The translations under genes were made by a program, and so were the position numbers. From Paracoccus litorisediminis (GTDB lineage Bacteria; Pseudomonadota; Alphaproteobacteria; Rhodobacterales; Rhodobacteraceae), in NCBI RefSeq assembly GCF_009711205.1, contig NZ_WMIG01000002.1:310001-374000 (forward strand): a DNA stretch of 64,000 bases. Reading direction: 5' to 3'. Positions 17,748-28,172 of the stretch are shown here, one piece after another; within the stretch, counting starts at the first letter, position 1, and each line of letters begins with the position of its first letter. The notes beneath the pieces were generated by a model. It did no database searches. It was not told where the DNA came from and saw nothing but the letters and a program-made list of their open reading frames with translations.

Positions 17748-18806
17748 ATGTTTCATCTGATGCTGGCCGCCTGTCTGGCGAATGATCCAACCACCTGCGC
17801 CGAGCGCCTGTTGCCCGCGGCCGACTCTGCCGACCGCGAGGAATGCCAGCGCCGGGCCGAGCCGATCGCCCGCGACTGGCTGGCCCGCCACCCCCGGCTG
17901 AAGGGTGGCGAGGCACGCTGCGTCCCGACCGAGGACCTGCCCGCGCTGGCGATGCAGGAAATCGCTGGCGACCTGTTTTTCCACCAGGGCGCGGTCGATC
18001 AGCTTTCGCGGCAGAATCAGGGTCGTATCGCCAATCTCTCGTTCATCGTCGGCGATACCGTGGCAGTGATCGACGCCGGGGGCAGCCGGGCCGAGGGCGA
18101 GGCGCTTTATGCCGCGATCCGCAAGGTCACCGACAAGCCGATCAGCCACCTGATCCTGACCCATATGCATCCCGACCATATTCTGGGGGCCGAGGTCTTT
18201 GCAGAGGCCGGCGCGCGCATCGTCGCATCCAGCCGCCTGCCCGAGGCAGTGGCCCGCCGCGCCGATGGCTGGATGATCTCGATCCCCAACCAGATCGGGC
18301 ATCTCGCCTTTCTGGGCACCCAGATCGCCCCGGTCGACCAGCAGCTGACCGCAGCCATGGTGATCCCGCTGGGACCGACCGAGCTGACGGTGACACCCGA
18401 GCCCAGCGGCCATACCGACAATGACCTGATCGTGCAGGACAGCGAATCAGGCGCGCTTTTCACCGGGGATCTGGTGTTTCGCGGGCTGACGCCGTCGCTG
18501 GACGGGTCGCTCAAGGGCTGGCTTGACTGGATCGCGGCAGGTCCGCCCGAACCGGCACCCGCGCTGATCGTGCCGGGCCACGGCCCCATCGCCGAAAACT
18601 GGGACGAAGCCGTGGCCCCGCAGCAGCAATACCTGCAGGCGCTGCGCGATACGACCCGCAAGGCCGTCGCGAATGGCATGCCGCTGTCGCAGGCGATCCC
18701 CGCCATCGTCAACATGATGAAGCCCTGGTCCGAGGGCTGGGCCGATTTCGCGGCGACCACCGCCCGCAATGCTGCCACTGCCTATTCCCAGATCGAATGG
18801 GAATAG
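17748..18806 (+). CDS. Quinoprotein relay system zinc metallohydrolase (MBL fold)
   Basis: A 352-residue metallo-beta-lactamase-fold protein. The ATG at 17748 is preferred because GGAGGGCGGGT precedes it. The N terminus is short and hydrophobic with a cysteine (MFHLMLAACLAN), so it may be exported. The zinc motif is HMHPDH (about residue 140), with a later GHTDND, FTGDLVF and a final GHG histidine, all intact, so it should be catalytic. It matches the group of MBL proteins that accompany SoxYZ-like carriers near quinoprotein dehydrogenases. It is divergent from pqqA, with a 192-base shared upstream region. Confidence 0.85.
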   Translation: MFHLMLAACLANDPTTCAERLLPAADSADREECQRRAEPIARDWLARHPRLKGGEARCVPTEDLPALAMQEIAGDLFFHQGAVDQLSRQNQGRIANLSFIVGDTVAVIDAGGSRAEGEALYAAIRKVTDKPISHLILTHMHPDHILGAEVFAEAGARIVASSRLPEAVARRADGWMISIPNQIGHLAFLGTQIAPVDQQLTAAMVIPLGPTELTVTPEPSGHTDNDLIVQDSESGALFTGDLVFRGLTPSLDGSLKGWLDWIAAGPPEPAPALIVPGHGPIAENWDEAVAPQQQYLQALRDTTRKAVANGMPLSQAIPAIVNMMKPWSEGWADFAATTARNAATAYSQIEWE

Positions 18807-18866
18807 GCAGATTGCCCGCATGGGCCGGTGATGCCACAACTATGGGCATTCGGACCGGAGAAGCCC

Positions 18867-21800
18867 ATGCTCGTGCAATCGCCCCGCCATCTTGTCGCCG
18901 CCCTTGCCCTTGGCCTGTCGCTGACCGCGCCCGCATTGGCGCAGGATGCGCCGATCCCCGACCGCCGCCTGCAGCTTCTGCCCGATGCCGACCTGCCCGG
19001 CGGCGATCTGTCACGGATTTTCGACACCACCCTGCAGGCCTGCATTCAGGCCTGTCTGGGTGACGACCAATGCCAGGCGCTGACCTATAACCAGAAGGCA
19101 CGGTCCTGCTTCCCCAAATCCGAGGCGGGCGAACCCGCGCCCTTCGCCGGGGCCATTTCCGCCCGCGTCGTCGCCACCCCCGATGAGCAGCGCGACCTTG
19201 CCCGCGCGCGGGCCGGGGCTGCTGCTTTTCTGTCTACTGCCGATCTGGACGCCGCGCTGGATCAGGCGCGGCTGTGGCCCGCGATGACCCCGACGCAGGG
19301 TCCGGGCGATCCCCGTGCCGAAGCCGAAGCCGCCGAAACAGCAGGCGATCTGGCCGGGGCGGCGCGCAGCCTGTCACAGATCGTCGCCACCGACGATCTG
19401 GCCGAGGACTGGACCAATCTGGCCCGGCTCACACTTTACACCAGCGATTCGAACGACCGGCAGGCCGCGGGCTCCATCGCCTCGATGGCAGTGAACGGCT
19501 ACCTCCGCGCCGATTCCGATGCCGTGGCAGGGCGGGCGCTGTCCTGGCTGGCCATGGCGCTGGAGCGGCTGGACCGTGGCCGCGACGGGCTAAGCGCGCT
19601 GCGGCTGGCGGCCCAGCTTTCGCCGAACGACCCCGAAATCGCGACCGCATTGGACGAATCCGAGGCCCGGAACGGTTTCCGCGTCACCGACACGCAGGTC
19701 GAGCCCGAATCCCGCCTGCCCCGCTTTTGCGCCGTAATGTCGCGCGAACTGGTCAAGGGTGCCGATTACGCCCCCTATCTGCGCCTGCCCGCCGGTGACC
19801 TGACGGTTGAGGCCAGTGGCGACCGGCTGTGCGTCGCCGGACTGACCCATGGGCAGGATGTCGAAATGACCCTGCGCGCGGGCCTGCCTTCGGGTGACGG
19901 CGAGAAACTGGCGCGCGACGTGACGCTGAAAGGCTATGTCCGCGACCGCGCGCCCGAGGTGCGTTTTCCGGGCCGCGCCTATGTCCTGCCCGCATCGGGG
20001 GACCAGCGCCTGTCGATGGTCACGATCAATGCCGATCGCGTCGATCTGCGCCTGCTGCGGATTTCCGACCGCAACCTGATCCGCACCATGGCCGAGGACA
20101 TGTTCGCCTCGCCCCTCGACAGCTGGCAGACCGATTATTTCTCGGGGCGGATGGCGCGCGAGGTCTGGAAGGGCTCGGCCGAGGTCGCGCGTCCGGTCGG
20201 TCGCGAATCGCTCAATCAGGAACTGACCACCAGTCTTGCCGTGCCCGCCGAGGCCGGGCCGCTTGAGCCGGGAATCTATATCCTTGAGGCCAATGTCACG
20301 GGTCAGGATGTGCAGGACACGGGACTGGCGACGCAATGGTTCGTGATCTCGGATTTCGGGATCTCGACATTCTCGGGCACGGATGGGTTGACCGTCGCGG
20401 TGCGGGGCCTGCGCGACGGCGGTGCCAAGCCGGGGGCCGAGGTCGCGCTGGTCAGCCGCTCGAACGAGGTTCTGGCGCGGGTGGCGAGCGATGCCCAAGG
20501 CATCGCCCATTTCGCGCCGGGCCTGAGCCTTGGCACCGGCGGGGCGGAACCCGCGCTGGTCACGGTGACCGATTGGCAAGGCGAGGGCGCGGACCGCGCG
20601 CCTCGCGACATGGCCTTCCTGTCGCTGACCGATCCTGAATTCGACCTGTCCGATCGCGGGATCGAGGGCCAGCCCCCCGCGCCGCCCATCGACATCTTCC
20701 TGACGACTGATCGTGGTGCCTATCGCGTGGGCGAAGTCGTGAACGCCACGATCCTTGCCCGCGACGCGCAGGTCCGTGCGCTGGACAAGCTGCCTTTGAC
20801 GGCGGTGGTCCTGCGCCCCGACGGGGTTGAGCAGGCGCGGCTGCAGCCCACTGCCGCCGGTGCGGGCGGCAGCACGCTGAACTGGCAGATCCCCGGCAAT
20901 GCCCCACGTGGAACATGGCGGCTGGAACTGCGCGCCGAGGCTGATGGCCCGGCCTTGGCCACGGCCCGCCTGCTGGTTGAGGATTTCCTGCCCGAGCGCA
21001 TCGACTTTACCCCCCGCCTGCCCGATGGCCCCGCCCGTGCAGGTGGCGAACTTGCCGTCTCGCTTAGCGCGCATTGGCTGTTCGGAGCGCCCGCCGCGAA
21101 CCTGCCGGTCGAGGGGCAGTTGCGCCTTGCCCCCAGCCGCAGCCTTGCCGGTTTCGACGGCTATCAGTTCGGCCGTGCTGACGACGAAACCCAACCGGTC
21201 ATGGAAAGCCTGCCCGCGGGCGTGACCGATGCGCAGGGGAATTACAGCCTGCAAGCCAGCCTGCCCCCGGCGACCCAGCTTGGTCCGCGTCCCTTCGACG
21301 CGACGGTCATCCTTGATCTGCGCGAAGGCGCGGGCCGCCCGGTCGAGCGGGTGGAATCCCGCATCGTCATGCCCGATGCGCCGATCATCGGTATCCGTCC
21401 GCTATTTGAGGGCGATACCGTCGCTGAAAACGTCGAGGCCCGCTTTTCGCTGGTCGCGGTGGCCCCCGACCTGACCCGCGCGACCGCCCCGGTCCGCTGG
21501 GTGCTGAACCGGATCGATACCGATTACCAATGGTACTCGCTGGACGGGCAATGGAACTGGGAGCCGATCACGACACGCTCGCGCGTGACCGAAGGCGTGG
21601 CCGAGCCCGGCGCGGACCCTGCCGAAATCGCGGTCCCGGTGGAATGGGGCCAATATGAGCTGGTCGCGGAACCTGCCTCGGGCAGCGGCGGGCAGGCTTC
21701 GGTCACCTTCAGTGCGGGCTGGGGTGCGGTGGCCAATGCCGGGTCGCCCACGCCGGACCGCTTGCAGGTGCTGCTGGATAAGCCCGCCTATCGCAGCGGC

Positions 21801-24365
21801 GACACCGCGCGGGTCAAGGTGCAGGCCTTGGCCGATGGGATGGGGATCGTCTCGGTCCTGTCGAACCGGCTTGTCGCCATGCAGACTGTGGCGCTGAAGA
21901 CCGGTGAAAATACCGTGGACCTGCCGGTGACCGATGATTGGGGCGCCGGCGTCTATGTCACCGTCAGCGCCATCCGCCCCTTGGGCGAGGTCGCGCCGGG
22001 CAATCGCGTCCCGGTGCGGGCGCTGGGTCTGGCCCATGCCGCTGTCGATCCGGGGCCGCGAAAGCTGTCCGCCGCGATCGAGGCGCCCAAGGAAACCCGC
22101 CCGCGCGGTGTGATCCCGGTCACCCTGAAGGTCGAAGGCGCGGCGGGCCAGACGGTGCAGGCGACCATTGCCGCCGTCGATCAGGGCATCCTGAACCTGA
22201 CCCGCTTCGCCCCGCCCGACCCATCCGGCCATTACTTCGGCCAGCGGCGGCTGGGCGTGGGCCTGCGCGATCTTTATGGGCGGCTGATCCTGCCCTCGGG
22301 CGCGCCGGATGGGGCGCTGCGCGAGGGGGGCGACGCCATGTCCGCCAATGCCGACGGCCCGCCCCCGACCGAGAAACTGATGAGCTGGTTCTCTGGCCCC
22401 GTCACCATTGGTGCGGACGGCACGGCGAAGGTTGAAATCCCCGTGGGCGATTTCAACGGCGAGGTGAGGGTGATGGCCGTGGTCTGGAGCGATCACGGCG
22501 TCGGTCAGGCCGATGCCTCGGTCCTTGTCCGCGACCCGGTGGTGCTGACCGTGACCGCGCCCGCCTTCCTTGCGCCAGGCGATGCCGCGCAGGTCGGACT
22601 GCGCCTGACCCATGCCTCCGGCCCGACGGGCGCGATACGTCTGGCGGTCCAGCAAACTGGCGGCGACGCGCCCGTTCTGGCCAGCCTGCCGCAGCCCGAA
22701 GTCACCCTGGCCGAGAAATCCGAGGCTCAGGTCCAGATGCCCATCACCGCCAGCGATGCCGAGGGCGTGGCCAACCTGCGCCTGACCCTGACCACGCCCG
22801 ATGGCAACCAGCTTTCCAAAGACATCGCCATTGCCGTGGCGCTGAACGATCCCGACATCCAGCGGCAGGACCGGCTGAGCGTCGCGCCGGGCAGCAGCGT
22901 CACCCTGCCCCCGGACCTGACCGAAGGGCTGATGCCCGGCGCGCTGCTGACCGCGGCCATCGGCCCCTATGCAAGGCTGGATGTGGCGGGCGCACTGGCC
23001 CGGCTGGAGCGTTATCCCTATGGCTGCACCGAACAGCTGACCTCGGGCGCGCTGCCGCTGCTGTATCTGCCGCGCCTGTCCGCCATCGAGGGCGTCGGCG
23101 CGACGGATACCGACAAGGCCGTCGCGGACGCCATCACCCAGATCCTGACCCGGCAGGCCCCGAATGGCGGCTTTGGCTTGTGGCGGGCGGATTCGGGCGA
23201 TCTGTGGCTCGAGGCCTATACCACCGACTTCCTGTCCCGCGCACGGACGGCGGGTCATCAGGTCCCCGACCGCGCCTTCCGCATGGCGATCGACAATCTG
23301 AGAAACCGCGCCAATTACGCCAGCGACCCCAGCGCCTCCTCGCCCGAGGACAATGCCGCGCTGGCTTATGCGCTGGCGGTGCTGGCGCGGGAACGTGCGG
23401 CGACGGTGGGCGATCTGCGCTACTATGCCGATACCGCAGCGGCGGCCTTCTCGACGCCGATGGCGGCAGGGCATCTGGGGGCGGCGCTGGCCTCGTATGG
23501 CGATCAGGCCCGCGCCGACCGAATGTTCCAGCAGGCGGGCGCGGCGCTGGACCAGTCCACGCCGGAACCGCAAGTCTTCCGCGCCGATTACGGCACGCGC
23601 CTGCGCGATGCGACGGCACTGCTGGCCCTGGCCGCCGAGGCCAAGACCCAGGTGATCGACCAGACCGCGCTGACCAGCGACGTGGCCGAGCAGATCGGGA
23701 ATGCGCAGGATAGCGGACGCAGCCTCTCGACGCAGGAATCGGTCTGGACGGTGCTGGCGGCGCAGGCGCTGTCGCAATCCCCGCCGCAGGCCAGCCTGAA
23801 CGGCGTGGCGCTGGATCAGCCCGTGACCAGCCTGCCCGATGCATCCGCAGCCATCGCCAATCCCGGCGATCAGCCGCTGGAGGTAACGCTGACCGCCACC
23901 GGCAAGCCCGCCACTCCGCCGCAGGCCGGTGGGCGCGGCTACCGCATCGCGCGCAGCTACTTCACCATGGAAGGCGAAGCGATCGACCCCACGCAGGTCC
24001 CGCAGGGCACGCGCATGGTCGTCCGGCTGGAGGTCACCCCGGAATCCGACGGCGGTGGCCGCCTGATCGTCACCAACCCCCTGCCCGCCGGATGGGAGAT
24101 CGACAACCCGAACCTGCTGCGGGCGGGCGATGTATCCTCGCTGGACTGGCTGGACGGCCAGACCGATGCCGAGATGACCGAGTTCCGCGCCGACCGCTTT
24201 GCCGCCGCGCTCAGCTGGACCGGGACCGAGCCCTTCCGGTTGGCCTATATCATCCGCGCGGTGACGCAGGGCAGCTTCCGCCACCCCTCGGCCAGCGTCG
24301 AGGACATGTATCGCCCCGAATTCCGGGCCTGGAGCGCCGGGGGTCACGTCACCGTCACGCCGTAA
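18867..24365 (+). CDS. Bacterial alpha-2-macroglobulin with N-terminal PAN/Apple-like domain
   Basis: A very large exported protein of 1832 residues. The start at 18867 follows GGAG at 8 bases and opens a signal peptide with cleavage near ALAQ-DA; there is no lipobox, unlike YfhM-type lipoproteins. Residues about 35-100 look like a PAN/Apple domain (several Cys, ACIQACLGDDQC). The macroglobulin MG domains, bait region and thioester domain follow. The thioester motif is intact at Cys1387-Thr-Glu-Gln1390 (PYGCTEQ). Such proteins trap periplasmic proteases and are usually encoded with PbpC; no pbpC is adjacent here. Upstream is the metallohydrolase gene, downstream an AcoR-like regulator. Confidence 0.92.
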   Translation: MLVQSPRHLVAALALGLSLTAPALAQDAPIPDRRLQLLPDADLPGGDLSRIFDTTLQACIQACLGDDQCQALTYNQKARSCFPKSEAGEPAPFAGAISARVVATPDEQRDLARARAGAAAFLSTADLDAALDQARLWPAMTPTQGPGDPRAEAEAAETAGDLAGAARSLSQIVATDDLAEDWTNLARLTLYTSDSNDRQAAGSIASMAVNGYLRADSDAVAGRALSWLAMALERLDRGRDGLSALRLAAQLSPNDPEIATALDESEARNGFRVTDTQVEPESRLPRFCAVMSRELVKGADYAPYLRLPAGDLTVEASGDRLCVAGLTHGQDVEMTLRAGLPSGDGEKLARDVTLKGYVRDRAPEVRFPGRAYVLPASGDQRLSMVTINADRVDLRLLRISDRNLIRTMAEDMFASPLDSWQTDYFSGRMAREVWKGSAEVARPVGRESLNQELTTSLAVPAEAGPLEPGIYILEANVTGQDVQDTGLATQWFVISDFGISTFSGTDGLTVAVRGLRDGGAKPGAEVALVSRSNEVLARVASDAQGIAHFAPGLSLGTGGAEPALVTVTDWQGEGADRAPRDMAFLSLTDPEFDLSDRGIEGQPPAPPIDIFLTTDRGAYRVGEVVNATILARDAQVRALDKLPLTAVVLRPDGVEQARLQPTAAGAGGSTLNWQIPGNAPRGTWRLELRAEADGPALATARLLVEDFLPERIDFTPRLPDGPARAGGELAVSLSAHWLFGAPAANLPVEGQLRLAPSRSLAGFDGYQFGRADDETQPVMESLPAGVTDAQGNYSLQASLPPATQLGPRPFDATVILDLREGAGRPVERVESRIVMPDAPIIGIRPLFEGDTVAENVEARFSLVAVAPDLTRATAPVRWVLNRIDTDYQWYSLDGQWNWEPITTRSRVTEGVAEPGADPAEIAVPVEWGQYELVAEPASGSGGQASVTFSAGWGAVANAGSPTPDRLQVLLDKPAYRSGDTARVKVQALADGMGIVSVLSNRLVAMQTVALKTGENTVDLPVTDDWGAGVYVTVSAIRPLGEVAPGNRVPVRALGLAHAAVDPGPRKLSAAIEAPKETRPRGVIPVTLKVEGAAGQTVQATIAAVDQGILNLTRFAPPDPSGHYFGQRRLGVGLRDLYGRLILPSGAPDGALREGGDAMSANADGPPPTEKLMSWFSGPVTIGADGTAKVEIPVGDFNGEVRVMAVVWSDHGVGQADASVLVRDPVVLTVTAPAFLAPGDAAQVGLRLTHASGPTGAIRLAVQQTGGDAPVLASLPQPEVTLAEKSEAQVQMPITASDAEGVANLRLTLTTPDGNQLSKDIAIAVALNDPDIQRQDRLSVAPGSSVTLPPDLTEGLMPGALLTAAIGPYARLDVAGALARLERYPYGCTEQLTSGALPLLYLPRLSAIEGVGATDTDKAVADAITQILTRQAPNGGFGLWRADSGDLWLEAYTTDFLSRARTAGHQVPDRAFRMAIDNLRNRANYASDPSASSPEDNAALAYALAVLARERAATVGDLRYYADTAAAAFSTPMAAGHLGAALASYGDQARADRMFQQAGAALDQSTPEPQVFRADYGTRLRDATALLALAAEAKTQVIDQTALTSDVAEQIGNAQDSGRSLSTQESVWTVLAAQALSQSPPQASLNGVALDQPVTSLPDASAAIANPGDQPLEVTLTATGKPATPPQAGGRGYRIARSYFTMEGEAIDPTQVPQGTRMVVRLEVTPESDGGGRLIVTNPLPAGWEIDNPNLLRAGDVSSLDWLDGQTDAEMTEFRADRFAAALSWTGTEPFRLAYIIRAVTQGSFRHPSASVEDMYRPEFRAWSAGGHVTVTP

Positions 24366-24432
24366 AGGATTTCTTGCCCCATACGACAAGCCGGTCGATA
24401 CTCCGGGGATCGAGTAAGGAAGGGAGGACGCC

Positions 24433-25404
24433 TTGCCCGAACACCGACATGAGGATCGCGTCGCGAAAGCCTCGCAATCGCCCGGCGCGGTGACGCGGCT
24501 GGCGGCAAGCTGGCGACGTTCGATGGTCAAGCATGGTCTGGACCCGGCAGGTGCGCCCAGCGTGCGCCGGCTGACCCCGCGCGAACTGGCCGAGCGTCGC
24601 GAGGCACTGGACGGCTTCATCAACGTCGCCCGCCCGCAGCTGGACCAGCTGTTCCAGCTGGTCTGCCCGACCGGGTGCAGCGTGCTTTTGACCGATGCCA
24701 GTGGCATCGTGCTGGAGCAGCGCGTGACCGAGGCCGATGCGGGCGTTTTCCGCGGCTGGGGCCTGTGCAACGGTGCCGACTGGTCCGAGGCCGCCGAGGG
24801 CACCAACGGCATCGGTACCTGCATCATCGAGGGGCGACAGGTCACCATCCATCGCGACGAACATTTTTATGCCCGCAATACCGGCCTGTCCTGCATGGAT
24901 GCGCCGATCTGGGGCCCGGACGGGCGGTTGATCGCGGCGCTGGATGTCAGTTCGGCGCGCACCGATACCGAGCGCTGGAACGGGCTGATCGCGGCGCAGG
25001 TCGCGCAAAGCGCCCGCCAGATCGAGGCCGCGTTCTTTCGCGCCTCGTTCCCCGGTGCCCGCATCATCACCGCGCAACCGCCCGGCGGAGACGAGGCGAT
25101 GCTGCTGATCGCCGTCGACAAGGACGATCTGGCCATCGGCGCGAACCGCGCCGCCCGCCGCGCCTTTGGGCTGGAAAAGGAAGGCCAGCTTCGCCCCCGC
25201 CCCGCATCGGACCTGTTCGGGCGCGAGGATGAGGCGACCGGCTTTGAAAAGGCCGAACGCGCCGCGCTGATTCGTGCCCTTGCGCGGGCGGAAGGAAACG
25301 TCTCGGCGGCAGCACGCGCGCTGGGTGTGGGACGCGCGACGCTGTACCGGCGCATGTCCCGTCTGGGGATTTCCGAAAATCCGGGCCGACTGTCTCGGTC
25401 CTGA
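24433..25404 (+). CDS. AcoR-like transcriptional regulator with GAF and Fis-type HTH, lacking the AAA+ domain
   Basis: A 323-residue regulator starting at TTG with GGAAGGGAGG upstream. Residues about 60-205 form the GAF-type sensing domain of AcoR proteins (TDASGIVLEQR, GTNGIGTCI, SCMDAPIWGPDG). A short PAS-like linker follows, and the C terminus is a Fis-type helix-turn-helix (EGNVSAAARALGVGRATLYRRM). The sigma-54-activating AAA+ domain of full AcoR (over 600 residues) is missing, so it cannot act as a standard sigma-54 enhancer protein. It lies just upstream of and parallel to the aldehyde dehydrogenase gene, its likely target. Confidence 0.85.
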   Translation: MPEHRHEDRVAKASQSPGAVTRLAASWRRSMVKHGLDPAGAPSVRRLTPRELAERREALDGFINVARPQLDQLFQLVCPTGCSVLLTDASGIVLEQRVTEADAGVFRGWGLCNGADWSEAAEGTNGIGTCIIEGRQVTIHRDEHFYARNTGLSCMDAPIWGPDGRLIAALDVSSARTDTERWNGLIAAQVAQSARQIEAAFFRASFPGARIITAQPPGGDEAMLLIAVDKDDLAIGANRAARRAFGLEKEGQLRPRPASDLFGREDEATGFEKAERAALIRALARAEGNVSAAARALGVGRATLYRRMSRLGISENPGRLSRS

Positions 25405-25507
25405 AACACATTCCGCGCTGCGGCGTGACCTTGCGTTGATTTGTCTGCGCCTCCGTCACAGGCTTTCCCCAGACCGGCAGGAGGAGCCGGACTGACAGGA
25501 GGAAACA

Positions 25508-27034
25508 ATGCCGAACGACCAGACGCATGACTTCAAGGGCGTGAACGTGCTGCCCTTCGCCAAGCGCTACGACAACTTTATCGGTGGCAACTGGGTCGCG
25601 CCGAAATCCGGAAAATACTTCACCAACACCACGCCGATCACCGGGGCCGAGATCGGCGAGATCGCGCGTTCCAATGCCGATGACATCGAACTGGCGCTGG
25701 ACGCGGCCCATGCCGCCAAGGACAAATGGGGCCAGACCCCGGTTGCCGAACGGGCCAATGCGCTGCTGAAGATCGCCGACCGGATGGAGGCGAACCTTGA
25801 GTTGCTCGCCACCGCCGAGACCTGGGACAATGGCAAACCCATCCGCGAGACCATGGCCGCCGATGTGCCGCTGGCCATCGACCATTTCCGCTATTTCGCC
25901 GGTGTCCTGCGTTCGCAAGAAGGCACGATCTCGGAAATCGACGCCACCACCATCGCCTATCACTTCCACGAGCCGCTGGGCGTCGTCGGCCAGATCATCC
26001 CGTGGAACTTCCCGCTGCTGATGGCCTGCTGGAAACTGGCCCCGGCGCTGGCCGCAGGCAACTGCGTGGTCCTGAAACCCGCCGAACAGACCCCGGCCAG
26101 CATCATGGTCTGGGCCAACCTGATCGGTGACCTGCTGCCTCCGGGCGTCTTGAACATCGTCAATGGCTTTGGGCTTGAGGCAGGCAAGCCGCTGGCCTCG
26201 AACCCGCGGATTTCCAAGATCGCCTTCACCGGGGAAACCACCACCGGCCGCCTGATCATGCAATATGCGGCTGAAAACCTGATCCCGGTCACGCTGGAAC
26301 TCGGGGGCAAGTCTCCCAACATCTTCTTCGAGGATGTTGCCCGCGAGGATGACGATTTCTTCGACAAGGCGCTGGAAGGCTTTGCCATGTTCGCGCTGAA
26401 TCAGGGCGAGGTCTGCACCTGCCCGTCGCGCGTGCTGATTCAGGAATCGATCTATGACCGGTTCATGGAACGCGCGGTGAAACGCGTGCAGGCGATCAAG
26501 CAGGGCGACCCGCGCGACGCCGCCACCATGATCGGTGCGCAGGCCTCCTCCGAGCAGAAGGAAAAGATCCTGTCCTATCTGGACATCGGCAAGAAGGAAG
26601 GTGCCGAGGTCCTGATCGGCGGCAAGGCGGCCGATCTGGGCGGCGAGCTGTCCAGTGGCTTCTATATCGAGCCGACGATCTTCCGCGGCCACAACAAGAT
26701 GCGGATCTTCCAGGAAGAAATCTTTGGCCCGGTGGTGTCGGTCACGACCTTCAAGACCCAGGCCGAAGCCTTGGAAATCGCCAATGACACGCTGTACGGC
26801 CTTGGCGCGGGCGTGTGGTCGCGCGATGCCAATACCTGCTACAGCATGGGCCGCGGCATCAAGGCCGGCCGGGTCTGGACCAACTGCTACCACGCCTATC
26901 CGGCCCACGCGGCCTTTGGCGGCTACAAGCAGTCCGGCATCGGTCGCGAAACCCACAAGATGATGCTGGATCACTATCAGCAGACCAAGAACATGCTGGT
27001 CAGCTACTCTCCCAAGAAGCTCGGCTTCTTCTGA
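25508..27034 (+). CDS. NAD-dependent aldehyde dehydrogenase, ExaC/AcoD type
   Basis: A 508-residue class of aldehyde dehydrogenase that oxidises acetaldehyde and similar aldehydes to acids. The catalytic Cys lies in [10 protein letters not shown], the general-base Glu in LELGGKSPN, and the cofactor-binding region includes PWNFPL and FTGETTTGR. Length and the CTC motif match the AcoD/ExaC group. AGGAGG sits six bases before ATG. It probably serves the acid-forming step after alcohol oxidation. The preceding 100 bases are non-coding and probably hold the promoter controlled by the AcoR-like protein. Confidence 0.94.
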   Translation: MPNDQTHDFKGVNVLPFAKRYDNFIGGNWVAPKSGKYFTNTTPITGAEIGEIARSNADDIELALDAAHAAKDKWGQTPVAERANALLKIADRMEANLELLATAETWDNGKPIRETMAADVPLAIDHFRYFAGVLRSQEGTISEIDATTIAYHFHEPLGVVGQIIPWNFPLLMACWKLAPALAAGNCVVLKPAEQTPASIMVWANLIGDLLPPGVLNIVNGFGLEAGKPLASNPRISKIAFTGETTTGRLIMQYAAENLIPVTLELGGKSPNIFFEDVAREDDDFFDKALEGFAMFALNQGEVCTCPSRVLIQESIYDRFMERAVKRVQAIKQGDPRDAATMIGAQASSEQKEKILSYLDIGKKEGAEVLIGGKAADLGGELSSGFYIEPTIFRGHNKMRIFQEEIFGPVVSVTTFKTQAEALEIANDTLYGLGAGVWSRDANTCYSMGRGIKAGRVWTNCYHAYPAHAAFGGYKQSGIGRETHKMMLDHYQQTKNMLVSYSPKKLGFF

Positions 27035-27119
27035 ACCGGCAAGCGCATCGGGGCGGTCGATCCGCCCCGGTGCCCTACCCTTTTCCTTCCCGACGATCTT
27101 TCCGCAAGGAGCATACGGT

Positions 27120-28154
27120 ATGGCAAAGACCATGAAGGCCGCGGTGGTCCGCGCATTCGGCAAACCCCTGACCATCGACGAGGTGCCGGTCCCCGAACCC
27201 GGCCCCGGCATGATTCAGGTCGCCATACAGGCCTCGGGTGTCTGCCATACCGATCTGCATGCCGCCGAGGGCGACTGGCCGGTCAAGCCCAATCCACCCT
27301 TCATTCCGGGGCATGAGGGCGTGGGCTTTGTCTCTGCCGTGGGCGCGGGCGTGAAGCATGTCAAGGAAGGCGACCGCGTCGGCGTGCCGTGGCTTTACAC
27401 CGCCTGCGGCCATTGCCGCCATTGCCTTGGCGGCTGGGAGACGCTTTGCACCGAGCAGCAGAATACCGGCTATTCGGTCAATGGCGGCTTTGCCGAATAT
27501 GTCGTGGCCGATCCGAATTACGTGGGCCATCTGCCGAAAGGTATCGATTTTCTGGAAATCGCCCCGGTGCTGTGCGCGGGCGTCACCGTCTACAAGGGGC
27601 TCAAGGTCACCGATACCAAGCCCGGCGACTGGGTGGTGATCTCGGGCGTGGGCGGGCTGGGCCATATGGCCGTGCAATATGCCAAGGCGATGGGCCTGAA
27701 CGTCGCCGCCGTCGATATCGACGATGAAAAGCTGGCCTTTGCCCGCAAGCTGGGCGCAACGATCACCGTGAACGCCAAGACCGATATAGACCCCGCCGCC
27801 ACCATCCGGCGCGAGACCGATGGCGGCGCGCAGGGCGTTCTGGTCACCGCCGTCAGTCCCAAGGCCTTCGAGCAGGCCATCGGCATGACCGCGCGCGGCG
27901 GCACCGTGTCGCTGAACGGCCTGCCGCCGGGGGATTTCCCGCTGGATATCTTTGGCATGGTGCTGAACGGGATCACGGTGCGCGGCTCGATCGTCGGAAC
28001 GCGGCTGGATCTGCAGGAATCGCTGGATTTCGCGGCGCAGGGCAAGGTTCGTGCGACCGTCCACAGCGCCAAACTGGAAGACATCAACGACATCTTCTCG
28101 CGCATGCACAAGGGGCAGATCGAGGGCCGCATGGTCCTTGACCTGACCGCCTGA
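27120..28154 (+). CDS. adhP: Zinc-dependent alcohol dehydrogenase, AdhP type
   Basis: A 344-residue NAD-dependent medium-chain alcohol dehydrogenase. Catalytic zinc ligands lie in GVCHTDLH, the GHEGVG segment and the later Cys. The structural zinc site is CGHCRHC...C (about residues 98-112), and the Rossmann motif is GVGGLGHMA. It interconverts primary alcohols such as ethanol with aldehydes in the cytoplasm. It lies 85 bases downstream of the aldehyde dehydrogenase gene on the same strand, and together they form a complete alcohol-to-acid route. Confidence 0.93.
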   Translation: MAKTMKAAVVRAFGKPLTIDEVPVPEPGPGMIQVAIQASGVCHTDLHAAEGDWPVKPNPPFIPGHEGVGFVSAVGAGVKHVKEGDRVGVPWLYTACGHCRHCLGGWETLCTEQQNTGYSVNGGFAEYVVADPNYVGHLPKGIDFLEIAPVLCAGVTVYKGLKVTDTKPGDWVVISGVGGLGHMAVQYAKAMGLNVAAVDIDDEKLAFARKLGATITVNAKTDIDPAATIRRETDGGAQGVLVTAVSPKAFEQAIGMTARGGTVSLNGLPPGDFPLDIFGMVLNGITVRGSIVGTRLDLQESLDFAAQGKVRATVHSAKLEDINDIFSRMHKGQIEGRMVLDLTA

Positions 28155-28172
28155 GCCATGGAGGCCTGAACC

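Noticed and set aside
21402..24848. Very long open frame on the minus strand (1148 codons) across the macroglobulin gene
   Set aside because: It is antisense to a gene with signal peptide, PAN-like domain and thioester motif. The composition is typical of a shadow frame.
25067..27211. Open minus-strand frame (714 codons) across the aldehyde dehydrogenase gene
   Set aside because: Antisense to a well-supported enzyme gene and without recognisable motifs.
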